64,000 bases of DNA, taken from contig NZ_CZQA01000001.1 of NCBI RefSeq assembly GCF_001458735.1, positions 558,001 to 622,000 of the forward strand, given 5' to 3'. The notes below the pieces were generated by a model. That model did no database searches. It was not told the origin of the DNA and saw nothing but the letters and a program-made list of their open reading frames with translations. The stretch comes from Candidatus Nitrospira nitrosa. GTDB lineage: Bacteria > Nitrospirota > Nitrospiria > Nitrospirales > Nitrospiraceae. The position numbers and the translations under genes are program-made. Every line of letters begins with the position of its first letter. Position 1 is the first letter of the stretch. Positions 35,780-44,235 of the stretch are shown piece by piece.

Positions 35780-36094
35780 TCAGGATGCAACCTTCAATGT
35801 TTTCGACCCGGTCCATGGTTTGATCTTTGAGAGCTTCGAACCAAGGACACGTTCGGCAACTTCCGTATCATGGGCGGCTTGCGCGCGCAGCCAGTAACCA
35901 TTCGAAAGACCAAAAAACCGGCAGAGGCGTAAGTCGGTATCGGCCGTAATGGTACGTTTTCCCGCTATGATATCCCCGACTCGCTGCGCCGGCACACCGA
36001 TTTCTTTCGCCAATCGATACTGACTAATCTCCATTGGTTTCAGAAATTCCTCCAGTAAGAGTTCCCCGGGCGTGACAGGCTTGAGTTTACGCAT
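35780..36094 (-). CDS. higA: HigA-type antitoxin
   Basis: 104-residue Xre-family DNA-binding antitoxin of a type II system. KPVTPGELLLEEFLKPMEIS opens the helix-turn-helix, followed by QYRLAKEIGVPAQRVGDIIAGKR and DLRLCRFFGLSNGYWLRAQA, all family hallmarks. It would neutralise HigB and repress the operon. GAGGAG sits close before the ATG. Located 12 bases after higB, the toxin-first order usual for higBA. Confidence 0.9.
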   Translation of the reverse strand: MRKLKPVTPGELLLEEFLKPMEISQYRLAKEIGVPAQRVGDIIAGKRTITADTDLRLCRFFGLSNGYWLRAQAAHDTEVAERVLGSKLSKIKPWTGSKTLKVAS

Positions 36095-36106
36095 CGTTCT
36101 CCTCGC

Positions 36107-36385
36107 TCAATGATAGTCCGCGATCTCGACGTCTTCAGGCCCCGTGTTCGTCCAACGGAAGCAGAGACGGAACTGATCGTTAATACGGACACTGTGCTGC
36201 CCCACACGATCCCTTTTCAAAGCTTCCAGTCGATTTCCAGGGGGAATCCGCAAATCGTCGAGTTGGGCTGCGACCTCTAATTGTCGCAGCTTCCGCCGTG
36301 CCACGGTTGCGATCCTCGCGAATCGCCTAACTGGCGATCCCTTTGAAAGCGCTTCCGTCTCGGCACACTTAAACGACTTGACCAC
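36107..36385 (-). CDS. higB: HigB-type (RelE-fold) mRNA interferase toxin
   Basis: 92-residue toxin that in characterised relatives cleaves mRNA on the ribosome. VKSFKCAETEAL at the N-terminus, RRFARIATVARRKLRQLEVA, IPPGNRLEALKRDRVGQHSV and INDQFRLCFRW...ADYH match the HigB/killer-protein family. The GTG chosen gives MVKSFK like other members; a GTG two codons upstream is also possible. Weak ribosome-binding site. Pair lies between a gene and a fragment of its duplicate, consistent with horizontal arrival. Confidence 0.9.
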   Translation of the reverse strand: MVKSFKCAETEALSKGSPVRRFARIATVARRKLRQLEVAAQLDDLRIPPGNRLEALKRDRVGQHSVRINDQFRLCFRWTNTGPEDVEIADYH

Positions 36386-36438
36386 AGACACTAATAGTAA
36401 CGCGTGGCGTGATTATCAGTCAAGAACGAGGACGATGC

Positions 36439-37086
36439 TTACTTCACTTTGGAGAATTCGGCGGGGATGCGAATTTCTTTGCCATCTTGCAGATTGACGA
36501 CAAACACTGATGAGGCGGTGGGGTCAAACTGCTCGTAAGCAAAGAGCGCGGTAAAGCGGGACCGGTAGGCTGGGCCATTCGTTTCGTTTTTTCTCCCTCG
36601 CTCGGCTTTGCCGATGTCGATGGCTTTGATCCGCTTGGCCCCTTGCTGCAGCTCGATCAGGGCACCCTCGGCGAAGTACTCATCGTCGCCGCAAAGCTGT
36701 ACCTCGATCTCCATGTTCGGCATGTCCATCACTTTCTTGATGAACTCTTCGGGCATACGAATTTCGGTATTCCGTTTCTTCGATTCCGCCGCTTCCTGGC
36801 GACCGAAGGCTTCCAGCCGATAACGTTTTGTCCGTAGAACGGCGCTCGCCCCACAGGGATCCGTTTCTGGATCGGCACCTACGCGGGTAGCCAACGATGC
36901 CTGTTGAAGCACCTTCTTCACGTCTTCCGGGGAGTTGGCCTTTTCCATCGGAAGCCGGCCGGTCTCCAACGCCTTATGTGCGTCTTCTGACGACAGCTTC
37001 ACATCGATCGCCCAGGCTGCACTCGTGCCCGCGCTCAGAATTCCGATGAGCCCACACATCAGTATCATCTGTTTACGACAAGTCAT
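36439..37086 (-). CDS. Hypothetical secreted protein
   Basis: 215 residues with a signal peptide (CRKQMILMCGLIGILSAGTSAAWA). The mature protein begins IDVKLSSEDAHKALETGR, has one Cys pair region (DPCGAS, QLCGDD), and ends SVFVVNLQDGKEIRIPAEF plus SKVK. No known family recognised. The start is the ATG that gives a good signal peptide; the open frame continues 57 codons upstream without a signal. Its 3' tail is duplicated beyond the higBA pair. Confidence 0.75.
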   Translation of the reverse strand: MTCRKQMILMCGLIGILSAGTSAAWAIDVKLSSEDAHKALETGRLPMEKANSPEDVKKVLQQASLATRVGADPETDPCGASAVLRTKRYRLEAFGRQEAAESKKRNTEIRMPEEFIKKVMDMPNMEIEVQLCGDDEYFAEGALIELQQGAKRIKAIDIGKAERGRKNETNGPAYRSRFTALFAYEQFDPTASSVFVVNLQDGKEIRIPAEFSKVK

Positions 37087-37181
37087 GGTGTCCTGTGACT
37101 GTGTTGATGGTTGAAATCCAGTGGCTGCTGCCCTTTCCAAGGATCGGTGGGCATTGTAGGGGAACCATGCTGCCTTTGCAA

Positions 37182-37814
37182 TTACACCGCGAACCGGCGC
37201 CAGTTCGCGTAGGGCCTTCGTTGATAGAGAGATCCCACATTTACGGCAACTTGACATGAAGCCGATTGAAGTAACTCCACGACAAGCTTCAACGGTAAGC
37301 CCACCACAGTAGTATAGTCGCCCTCGATTCGTTCCACTAAATCTCCACCGAGCCCCTGAATGGCATAGGACCCGGCTTTCCCAAGTGATTCCCCTGACGC
37401 AAGATACCGTTCATACAGCTCCCCTCTGTCGGGTTTCATGTGGACCGTTGCCGTTGCCACCTTGACCGCTTCATAGTTGTGTTCGCCGTTGATGAGTGCC
37501 ACAGCTGTATGGACATGATGAGATCGGCCGGCTAGGGCCCCCAGCATGACCCGCGCGTCAGCAAGGTCTCGGGGCTTTCCCAACAATCGCCTCTCCAGCT
37601 CAATGAGGGTATCGCTGCCCAGCACGTAGGCTTGGGGATGAATCTTGGCCACTGCTCGCGCTTTTTCAAGCGCGAAATGTTTGACCTGCTCGAGTGGTGA
37701 CAGTCCCACCGACGGAAGCTCGTGGAAGTCCGACGGATAGATCTCAAAGACCAGCCCCAAAAGAGCAAGAAGCTCGTTGCGGCGCGGTGAACTCGAGGCG
37801 AGGATCAGCTGCAT
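37182..37814 (-). CDS. maf: Maf family nucleoside-triphosphate pyrophosphatase
   Basis: House-cleaning pyrophosphatase acting on dTTP/UTP or modified nucleotides. N-terminus MQLILASSSPRRNELLALLG is the Maf signature, followed by VLGSDTLIELERRLLGKP (substrate-binding) and KAGSYAIQGLGGDLVERIEGDYTTVVGLPL. 210 residues, with a C-terminal tail slightly longer than usual. Start overlaps the dus stop by ten bases, so the two genes are coupled. Confidence 0.93.
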   Translation of the reverse strand: MQLILASSSPRRNELLALLGLVFEIYPSDFHELPSVGLSPLEQVKHFALEKARAVAKIHPQAYVLGSDTLIELERRLLGKPRDLADARVMLGALAGRSHHVHTAVALINGEHNYEAVKVATATVHMKPDRGELYERYLASGESLGKAGSYAIQGLGGDLVERIEGDYTTVVGLPLKLVVELLQSASCQVAVNVGSLYQRRPYANWRRFAV

Positions 37815-38983
37815 CGCGAAGCCAGGAGAATGGTTTCATCGACCGACTCTGCGGATGATGGTTCAAGCCCCTTCTGGGCGCTGCTCCGAAAATCTGAGAG
37901 AACTTGGTTGAGCTCTTCAACGGATGACACCCGAACCATTCGCGCACGGAGTGCCGCGGCATGAGGGAAGCCCTTACAGTACCATCCCAAATGTTTGCGC
38001 ATCCGGTGGAACTGCCGCTCTCCGAAGATCGTTTGGAACTGATGGGCATGATCACGCAGCACCGCAAAGCGTTCGTCTAGCAAAACCTTCTCAGCCGGAC
38101 CTGAGAGACCTTTTGCTTCAGTTGTTGTTTGGGAACATGCGCGGAACCGCTCCTTTGAGCGAAAGAGCCACGGCGCCCCGAGGGCTCCCCGTCCGACCAA
38201 TACCCCATCAACGCCGGTCTCGCGCACACGCATCGCAGCTTCTTCGAGATTCTGAATATCGCCGTTTCCCAGCAACAACGTTCCGGTCCCTTTCATGAAC
38301 GCCGCAGCACGAGCAATGGCAGACCAGTCTGCTGTGCCACGGTACAGTTGCTTGAGCGTGCGACCATGGAGCGAAATCACCGTCGGCTTTTCCAATAAGA
38401 GCTGTTCCAGCCAGGCTTCCACCGTCACATCTTCATACCCGAGGCGGGTTTTTACTGAAAGCGGCAGCGGTCGTCGTGGCACGGGACTCGCGGCGCCACG
38501 CTGTTGATTCATTCGTTCAAACGCGACAATCCGTGACGACTTGAAGCCAGCCTGTTCCAGCGTCTGTCCGCTTGCCCAATCGTCAATTCCACATCGAGCC
38601 GCCTGCATGATGGAACGGGCTAGTTCAGGGGTTCGAATGAGACCTGCGCCGGATCCGGAATGAGCCACACTCTTTGATGGGCAGCCCATGTTGATATCCA
38701 GTCCGTCGAACCCGAGCTCGCACACAGCCTGCGCCGCGAGATAGAACAACTCCGGATCTTTCCCATAGAGTTGGGCCACGATGGGACGCTCGACATCACT
38801 GTAGAGAAGCGTCTCCAAATGAATCTCAGGACCACGGCAGACATCATGCACGTGCGTGAATTCAGTATAGGTAACATCCGGCTTACCTTGGCCCGTGATC
38901 ACGGACCGAAATGCTGCATCGGTCACACCGTCCATCGGTGATAATCCGACGAGTGGTCTGGGAAGTGTCGACCAAAAGTTCAT
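37805..38983 (-). CDS. dus: tRNA-dihydrouridine synthase
   Basis: FMN enzyme reducing uridine to dihydrouridine in the tRNA D-loop. TIM barrel with LVGLSPMDGVTDAAFRSV (FMN), VAQLYGKDPELF, GLDINMGCPSKSVAHSGSGAGL containing the catalytic Cys, SVKTRLGY, SLHGRTLKQLYRGTADW, LLGNGDIQNLEEA and GVDGVLVGRGALGAPWLF. 392 residues, longer than most (about 330) because of an insert after residue 125. One base follows the stop of the upstream DUF692 gene, and maf overlaps downstream, so these three form an operon. Confidence 0.94.
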   Translation of the reverse strand: MNFWSTLPRPLVGLSPMDGVTDAAFRSVITGQGKPDVTYTEFTHVHDVCRGPEIHLETLLYSDVERPIVAQLYGKDPELFYLAAQAVCELGFDGLDINMGCPSKSVAHSGSGAGLIRTPELARSIMQAARCGIDDWASGQTLEQAGFKSSRIVAFERMNQQRGAASPVPRRPLPLSVKTRLGYEDVTVEAWLEQLLLEKPTVISLHGRTLKQLYRGTADWSAIARAAAFMKGTGTLLLGNGDIQNLEEAAMRVRETGVDGVLVGRGALGAPWLFRSKERFRACSQTTTEAKGLSGPAEKVLLDERFAVLRDHAHQFQTIFGERQFHRMRKHLGWYCKGFPHAAALRARMVRVSSVEELNQVLSDFRSSAQKGLEPSSAESVDETILLASRCS

Positions 38984-38984
38984 C

Positions 38985-40472
38985 TTAATTTACCTGCGCG
39001 GCTCCGTGAGGAGTATTGGCCGTACGATAGCCCTGTCGAAGCACCTCGGCCTCTCGCTCAGCAATCGCTTCCAACATCGGTGCCACCTCGCGGACAAACT
39101 CCACAAATCGGTCAACCTTGAGCAAGAAGAAATCATAGGTCCCTGAGAGCGATCGTGGTTCCCGAAACCAGAACTGGACAAATTCAGCGAGTGACAGGTG
39201 CAGTTCCTCGAGTCCTCGGCATGACTCTGGAAACATATCAGGGATCTCGCCGCCCCAATGGAGAATCTCATGCGGGAGATAGCTGAAGCGATAGAGACCG
39301 AGCTCATCGAAACAAGCTTGTCCCCCATTCCATTCTTCCCCAATAGCCTCTGCCTTGCCAACTACAGCCCGCGCATACCGATCGTAGGCTTCTGCAAGCG
39401 CCAGCTTGTCAGCGGGCGAAACAACCTTTCGCTCTATGGATATGGCCTCTGATTCTGACGCTGCACTGTTCTCCACGTTCATACGTCGAAAGCCGTTGGA
39501 ATAGCGTCGGGTGAACCTGGCAAACTCCTCGACAATCAATTCCTCTGGTTTCATATCAACCTCCAAGGCCAGACCTTTGAGGTTGGTCAGCTGAGGCTGA
39601 GCTAAAATCTGATCCAGCATCTCGAACAAGACCGAAGGAATGGGCGCTGCATGGGCATCGGTCCATGCCGGAAGGACACTATTGGAGTCTGACCGGACCT
39701 GTGCAGAAGCAGCATCCAAGCATGACTCATGGATGGCCAGCCCTGCTACATGAATCTCAACCACACGGTTCAGAGGAAACTCGTCGAGAAAGGTTTGGAC
39801 GAATGTCTCCAATGAACTCGTTCGATATGCTCCCGAATATCGAAATACGGTCCAGAGATGGCCCACATCCAGAACCAGCCCGCACGGAGCCAATTCAGTT
39901 ACTAGACGAAAAAAAGTGGGAATCGGGAGAGTCCCCGCCACAAAATAAGTGAGCGGTGGCATCTCCAGCAACAGCAACGGCGTACTCTCGTTTGCCAGCA
40001 CACACCGTTCATCCAAGAGCGTTTGGATCTGCCTCGCATTCTCCGCCACCGTCTCAGCACTGGCTCGTGTATAAAGCGGAGGAAGATAGGTTCCGTACGA
40101 ATAACCTGCCAGGTATTTTGTCGCACATTCATGATTGAGCCACGCACTCTGGAGGATCTGCAGATGGGTGATCGCATCATCCAGTTCTTGCCGACCGGCC
40201 CAGGAACCAGACATTTCAGGCTGGGTTATCCACAGCCCTTCACCATGATAGGCAAGAAAACGTTCGCCGACCTGCTCTCGCACCACCTCTAATGCCGCCG
40301 GTTCTGTATAAAATACTTCAAAATAGCCAGGTGGCACTTGACGTGCTCGTAGACTTCGCAGCAAGCTAGTGACCTCTGGGGCATGGATATCCACGGATAG
40401 TCCTAACCCATGGATCGGAATGTGCGTCACACGACGAAGGAATTCTTTGTGAGACAGGCTTGCCATCCCCAT
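38985..40472 (-). CDS. DUF692/MNIO (MbnB-like) protein with C-terminal extension
   Basis: The first ~300 residues are a DUF692 TIM barrel: IPIHGLGLSVD, GYFEVFYTEPAALE, LAYHGEGLWIT, LLLLEMPPLTYFVAGT, GLVLDVGHLWTV, VVEIHVAGLAIHES and LALEVDMKPEE provide the His/Asp/Glu metal ligands of multinuclear iron oxidases, whose studied members (MbnB and others) modify peptides at Cys or Asp. About 190 further residues of helical sequence follow (LALAEAYDRYARAVVGKAEA...), not part of the usual 280-residue family. No precursor peptide gene is seen beside it. Start is uncertain among ATGs at 40466-40481. Confidence 0.8.
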   Translation of the reverse strand: MGMASLSHKEFLRRVTHIPIHGLGLSVDIHAPEVTSLLRSLRARQVPPGYFEVFYTEPAALEVVREQVGERFLAYHGEGLWITQPEMSGSWAGRQELDDAITHLQILQSAWLNHECATKYLAGYSYGTYLPPLYTRASAETVAENARQIQTLLDERCVLANESTPLLLLEMPPLTYFVAGTLPIPTFFRLVTELAPCGLVLDVGHLWTVFRYSGAYRTSSLETFVQTFLDEFPLNRVVEIHVAGLAIHESCLDAASAQVRSDSNSVLPAWTDAHAAPIPSVLFEMLDQILAQPQLTNLKGLALEVDMKPEELIVEEFARFTRRYSNGFRRMNVENSAASESEAISIERKVVSPADKLALAEAYDRYARAVVGKAEAIGEEWNGGQACFDELGLYRFSYLPHEILHWGGEIPDMFPESCRGLEELHLSLAEFVQFWFREPRSLSGTYDFFLLKVDRFVEFVREVAPMLEAIAEREAEVLRQGYRTANTPHGAAQVN

Positions 40473-40637
40473 ATATCCCATTCTGTCAACCGGCAAAATG
40501 ACGCCCTAGTGTATGCCGTCAAACCCTTGAATGACAAGGATTTCACGTCACCAAGGCCTGCAAAAACCGTCTGCTATACTTGGCATACATTGCGGCCAGG
40601 CAAGAAGATTCGTGAGAAGAAAGGACCTGGCTGAGCG

Positions 40638-41414
40638 ATGCTGGAGAAGGATATTCAACGGCCGCGAGGGGAGGATCCGCAGACTATCCTGGTTGGACAT
40701 ATGATGACACCCGGTGTAGTCCAAATTCCCGGAGATGTATCGGTCACTGAAGCGGCCTCACTGCTAGAACGCGAGCGGATGCCCTGCCTGTTGGTCAAAG
40801 ACAGCGAATGGCGTTTTGGCCTCATGACTCCAACCGACATCGTCAAGAAGGTCGTGGCTCAAGGACTCGAACCAGACGATGTCGAGGTACGGACGATCAT
40901 GACACGTCCGGTCCAATTCATTGAGTACGATCGAGCCATAGAAGAGGCCTCTACCCTCATGATGTCCTCGGGAACCCCGATTCTCATCGTCACCAAAGAA
41001 AATCAGCCCGTCGGTGTATTGACCGCCCGAGACTTGGTGCTGTCACCCAAGCGATGTGCAGCCAATATTCCGGCAACCATCAGTGTGATGGAGGGAGAGG
41101 GCGCGGGAGCAGCCCATCAGAGCACCATCACCCAACTAAGCCATGCCGGTGCGTCGCTGGTCTCTTCCGCCTTACTATTACCCGGTGCCCGAGTTGTTTT
41201 GGGCTTCTCGCTTTCAGAAACAATGAGCCCTCTCACTATCAGAGCGACCGTACTGAATAACGCCAGCCTTGAAGCCATATCGGGTGTGACCCGACCCATT
41301 TTGTCCACGCCTCCTGCCGTAGAAGTCCAGTTTCTCGATCTTTCTCCTGCAGATCAGTCTCGAATCAAAGCCTGGGTGCTCGGGCACCTTCCTCCCTCGC
41401 TCAGTTCATCGTAG
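40638..41414 (+). CDS. CBS-CBS-PilZ domain protein
   Basis: 258 residues. Two CBS motifs (VGHMMTPGVVQIPGDVSVTE, FGLMTPTDIVKKVV; VRTIMTRPVQFIEYDRAIEE, VGVLTARDLVLSPKR) form a nucleotide-sensing pair. The second half is a PilZ-like beta barrel: AGASLVSSALLLPGARVVLGFSLSE and PILSTPPAVEVQFLDLSPADQSRIKAWV. Canonical PilZ c-di-GMP ligands RxxxR and DxSxxG are not evident (ITQLSHAGASLVS may be the second in altered form), so binding of c-di-GMP is doubtful. Monocistronic, divergent from the DUF692 gene. Confidence 0.82.
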   Translation: MLEKDIQRPRGEDPQTILVGHMMTPGVVQIPGDVSVTEAASLLERERMPCLLVKDSEWRFGLMTPTDIVKKVVAQGLEPDDVEVRTIMTRPVQFIEYDRAIEEASTLMMSSGTPILIVTKENQPVGVLTARDLVLSPKRCAANIPATISVMEGEGAGAAHQSTITQLSHAGASLVSSALLLPGARVVLGFSLSETMSPLTIRATVLNNASLEAISGVTRPILSTPPAVEVQFLDLSPADQSRIKAWVLGHLPPSLSSS

Positions 41415-41494
41415 ACTGGTCCTGTTTGCATCAATCTTTGACCAGGATCCATTCCGTTGGTAAGCTCTCTTATTACTCACACACAAGGATACCC

Positions 41495-42550
41495 ATGACG
41501 ATGTCCAGCAAGTCTGCGTCGCTCCGATCCCGCCCCGCCTTATCGCGAGAGGAGATCCTCCAGCAGATCAACCTGCTCCTTGATAGTCCGGAAGACGACC
41601 TTCATGCCGCACTCATGCGTGAGCTCATGACCGGACTGTTGAAGCTGCACGAAGCGCAGTTGGATCTGCTGGACGTCAAAATCATCAACCGCGCGGTCAA
41701 AGAGCTCCGCCATGCCTTCGGTGTATTCCACAGATATCGCGATCGACAAAAAGTGAGCATTTTCGGTTCGGCACGGACTCCCACCGACGACCCTAATTAT
41801 CAGCTGGCCCACCAATTCTCCCAAGCCATTGTGCAAGCGGGATTCATGGTCATTACCGGCGGTGCCGATGGCATCATGCGCGCCGCACAAGAGGGTGCGG
41901 GACGTGAGCACAGCTTCGGCGTCAACATCATGCTGCCGTTCGAACAGGGACCGAACTCGACGATCGCCGACGACCCGAAACTGATCACCTTCAAGTATTT
42001 TTTTACCCGCAAGTTGATGTTCCAAAAGGAAGCCAATGCCATCGCGCTGTTTCCCGGAGGGTTCGGCACACATGACGAGGGATTTGAAATCCTGACGCTC
42101 GCTCAGACCGGGAAGAGCGATCCGCAGCCGATCGTCTGTCTTCAGGCTCCCGGCTGTGACTATTGGGACGATTGGGCGGCATTCATCACAAGACAACTCT
42201 TGCGCCGCAAACTGATCAATGAGGAAGACCTGGCGCTCTTCACCATCGTGACCTCCGCCGATGAAGCCGTGAGCCACATTCTCCGCTTCTACCGGCGCTA
42301 TCACTCCATGCGATTTGTGGGCAGACAGTTGGCTATGCGACTGAAACAGCCCATTGCTGCGGAACAACTTGAACAGATTCGAGAACGCTTTTCCGATCTA
42401 CTCTCCGACGGCACCTTTGAACAGAGCGGCTCTCTGCAAGAAGAACTTGATGAACCGACCATACGAGAGCTCCCACGGCTCGTGTTCAGCTTCAATCGAC
42501 GCAGTGCCGGACGGCTCCGCCAACTGATTCACCATCTCAACGACTTGTAA
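41495..42550 (+). CDS. LOG family (TIGR00730-like) protein
   Basis: 351 residues. Central lysine-decarboxylase-like/LOG domain: VSIFGSARTPTDDP, VITGGADGIMRAAQEGAGR and the signature FPGGFGTHDEGFEILT (variant of PGGxGTxxE). LOG enzymes release cytokinin or ribose 5-phosphate from nucleoside monophosphates. Helical N- and C-terminal extensions of about 70 and 90 residues are present, as in long bacterial members. Start ATG preceded by AAGGAT; the longer frame lacks a site. Confidence 0.88.
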   Translation: MTMSSKSASLRSRPALSREEILQQINLLLDSPEDDLHAALMRELMTGLLKLHEAQLDLLDVKIINRAVKELRHAFGVFHRYRDRQKVSIFGSARTPTDDPNYQLAHQFSQAIVQAGFMVITGGADGIMRAAQEGAGREHSFGVNIMLPFEQGPNSTIADDPKLITFKYFFTRKLMFQKEANAIALFPGGFGTHDEGFEILTLAQTGKSDPQPIVCLQAPGCDYWDDWAAFITRQLLRRKLINEEDLALFTIVTSADEAVSHILRFYRRYHSMRFVGRQLAMRLKQPIAAEQLEQIRERFSDLLSDGTFEQSGSLQEELDEPTIRELPRLVFSFNRRSAGRLRQLIHHLNDL

Positions 42551-42616
42551 GACACTCCGATTCCATGTACAGTTAACCCGTTGTATTACGCCAGATATAG
42601 GTCCTCGCCGAAGTCT

Positions 42617-43480
42617 ATGGTTCCCGTATCAACCGCTCCACCATTCCACGGTTCCCCTGACATCGTCCTGTACCATGCGGACTGTTTCGATGGGTTTGGA
42701 GCCGCCTGGGCGGTCTGGAAAAAGTTTCCGAACGCCAGATTTCTCCCCGTGAAACACGGCCAGCCTCCGCCATCCGACCTCAATGATCGTCGAGTATTAA
42801 TCGTCGACTTCAGCTATGCACGACCGATTCTGGAGACGATGGCCGCAGAAACTAAAGAACTCCTGATCTTGGACCACCATATCACCGCCGAACGAACCTT
42901 GGCCGGATTTCCCCATGCCTACTTTGACCAGACCAAGTCCGGAGCCGTCTTGAGCTGGGAATGGACTCATCGAACGACCGCACCTTGGCTGCTCCAGTAC
43001 GTGCAAGACAAGGACTTATGGACATGGGCATTATCCGGCAGTCGTGAAATCAGCGCGGCATTGGCTTCCTATCCACTCGACTTCAACTTATGGGATAAGT
43101 TTTCGCAATCGACACTCGAGCAGGAAGGTCGGGCCATTCTCCGCTATGAACAGGAATTAGTTGGGAAACTTGCGGCACAGGCGGTGATGGTCTCATTCCA
43201 GGAAGAAGTCGTTCCGTCCGTCCAGAGTGCGATCCTTACGAGCCAGATCGGCGAGCGGCTTTCGCCAAAGCATCCGTTTTGCGTAATCTGGCATGATCGG
43301 GATGGCCGTCGCTACTTCAGCATGCGTTCTCGACCAGATGGGACGGACGTGGGCGCGATTGCCGCTGCATTCGGCGGTGGCGGCCATACTCATGCTGCCG
43401 GGTTTTCGGTTCCGTTAAGCCCCGATGGATATCCCCCAATCGACGAGCGATTGCCTCGTTTGGTTATGGATCGACGCTAA
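42617..43480 (+). CDS. DHH/DHHA1 family phosphoesterase
   Basis: 287 residues. VLYHADCFDGFGAAWAVWKK, VDFSYARPILETM and LLILDHHITAE give the DHH metal motifs (here DHH of ILDHH), and the DHHA1 substrate motif is FGGGGHTHAAGF. The family includes oligoribonucleases (NrnA), cyclic di-nucleotide phosphodiesterases and exonucleases; the short form here without CBS or membrane domains fits an oligonucleotide or phosphohydrolase role. Start ATG chosen at MVPVST; upstream frame has only TTG. Confidence 0.88.
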   Translation: MVPVSTAPPFHGSPDIVLYHADCFDGFGAAWAVWKKFPNARFLPVKHGQPPPSDLNDRRVLIVDFSYARPILETMAAETKELLILDHHITAERTLAGFPHAYFDQTKSGAVLSWEWTHRTTAPWLLQYVQDKDLWTWALSGSREISAALASYPLDFNLWDKFSQSTLEQEGRAILRYEQELVGKLAAQAVMVSFQEEVVPSVQSAILTSQIGERLSPKHPFCVIWHDRDGRRYFSMRSRPDGTDVGAIAAAFGGGGHTHAAGFSVPLSPDGYPPIDERLPRLVMDRR

Positions 43481-43501
43481 CACCTATACCTGTGAAGAGT
43501 C

Positions 43502-44206
43502 GTGATCCCACTCCACGACGATAACCCGACCAGACTGACCCCTTTCGTGACGATGGTGTTCATCGCCATGTGTTTCGTCGTGTTTCTCTATCAGAGCAAT
43601 CTATTAGACGTACCAGCTCAGCTCTTTGCCATTCAATATGGTGCCATTCCCTCTGTGATCTTCGGCCACGCCTCACTCCCAGAGGAAGCGGCGGTCGCGT
43701 TTCCCGCCGTATTCACACTGGTGACGAGCATGTTTCTGCATGGAGGCTGGATGCATCTCCTGGGGAACATGCTCTACCTATGGATTTTCGGGAACAACAT
43801 TGAAGACGCCATGGGTCATGCCAAGTTCATCGTCTTCTATATCCTATCCGGGATTCTGGCGGCACTCAGCCATGCACTCACAGATCCTTCCTCCGAGATT
43901 CCTATGGTCGGTGCCAGTGGAGCCATTTCTGCGGTGCTGGGCGCATACCTCTTGCTTTACCCACGCGCGCGGGTCTTGGTGATGCTCCCGGCAATCGGAA
44001 TGACCCGTGTGCCGGCCGGCATCGTCCTAGGCATGTGGTTCGTGACTCAACTCGTCAGCGGAGGCATGAGTGTAGGATCCAAAGGCGGTGGGGTCGCCTT
44101 CTTCGCTCACATCGGAGGATTTCTTGCAGGTATGGCGTTAATCGGACTGTTCAAGCGGAAGGACGTGCGGTTCTTTGCTCCAGGACGGTCAACCTGGGAT
44201 CGGTAA
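43502..44206 (+). CDS. Rhomboid-family intramembrane serine protease
   Basis: 234 residues, six to seven membrane helices. Catalytic Ser in VGASGAISAVLGAYLL and His in FFAHIGGFLAGMAL; HGGWMHLLGNMLYLWIFGNNIED carries the conserved HxxxN helix. Starts with GTG, 21 bases after the DHH gene stop, so likely cotranscribed. Substrate unknown. Confidence 0.9.
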   Translation: MIPLHDDNPTRLTPFVTMVFIAMCFVVFLYQSNLLDVPAQLFAIQYGAIPSVIFGHASLPEEAAVAFPAVFTLVTSMFLHGGWMHLLGNMLYLWIFGNNIEDAMGHAKFIVFYILSGILAALSHALTDPSSEIPMVGASGAISAVLGAYLLLYPRARVLVMLPAIGMTRVPAGIVLGMWFVTQLVSGGMSVGSKGGGVAFFAHIGGFLAGMALIGLFKRKDVRFFAPGRSTWDR

Positions 44207-44235
44207 CTAAGCAATCCAGACGCCGCCGAAGAAGG

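Noticed and set aside
38620-38650. GGGGTTCGAATGAGACC resembling a tRNA T-arm
   Set aside because: It lies within the dus coding sequence and no acceptor or anticodon arm can be folded around it.
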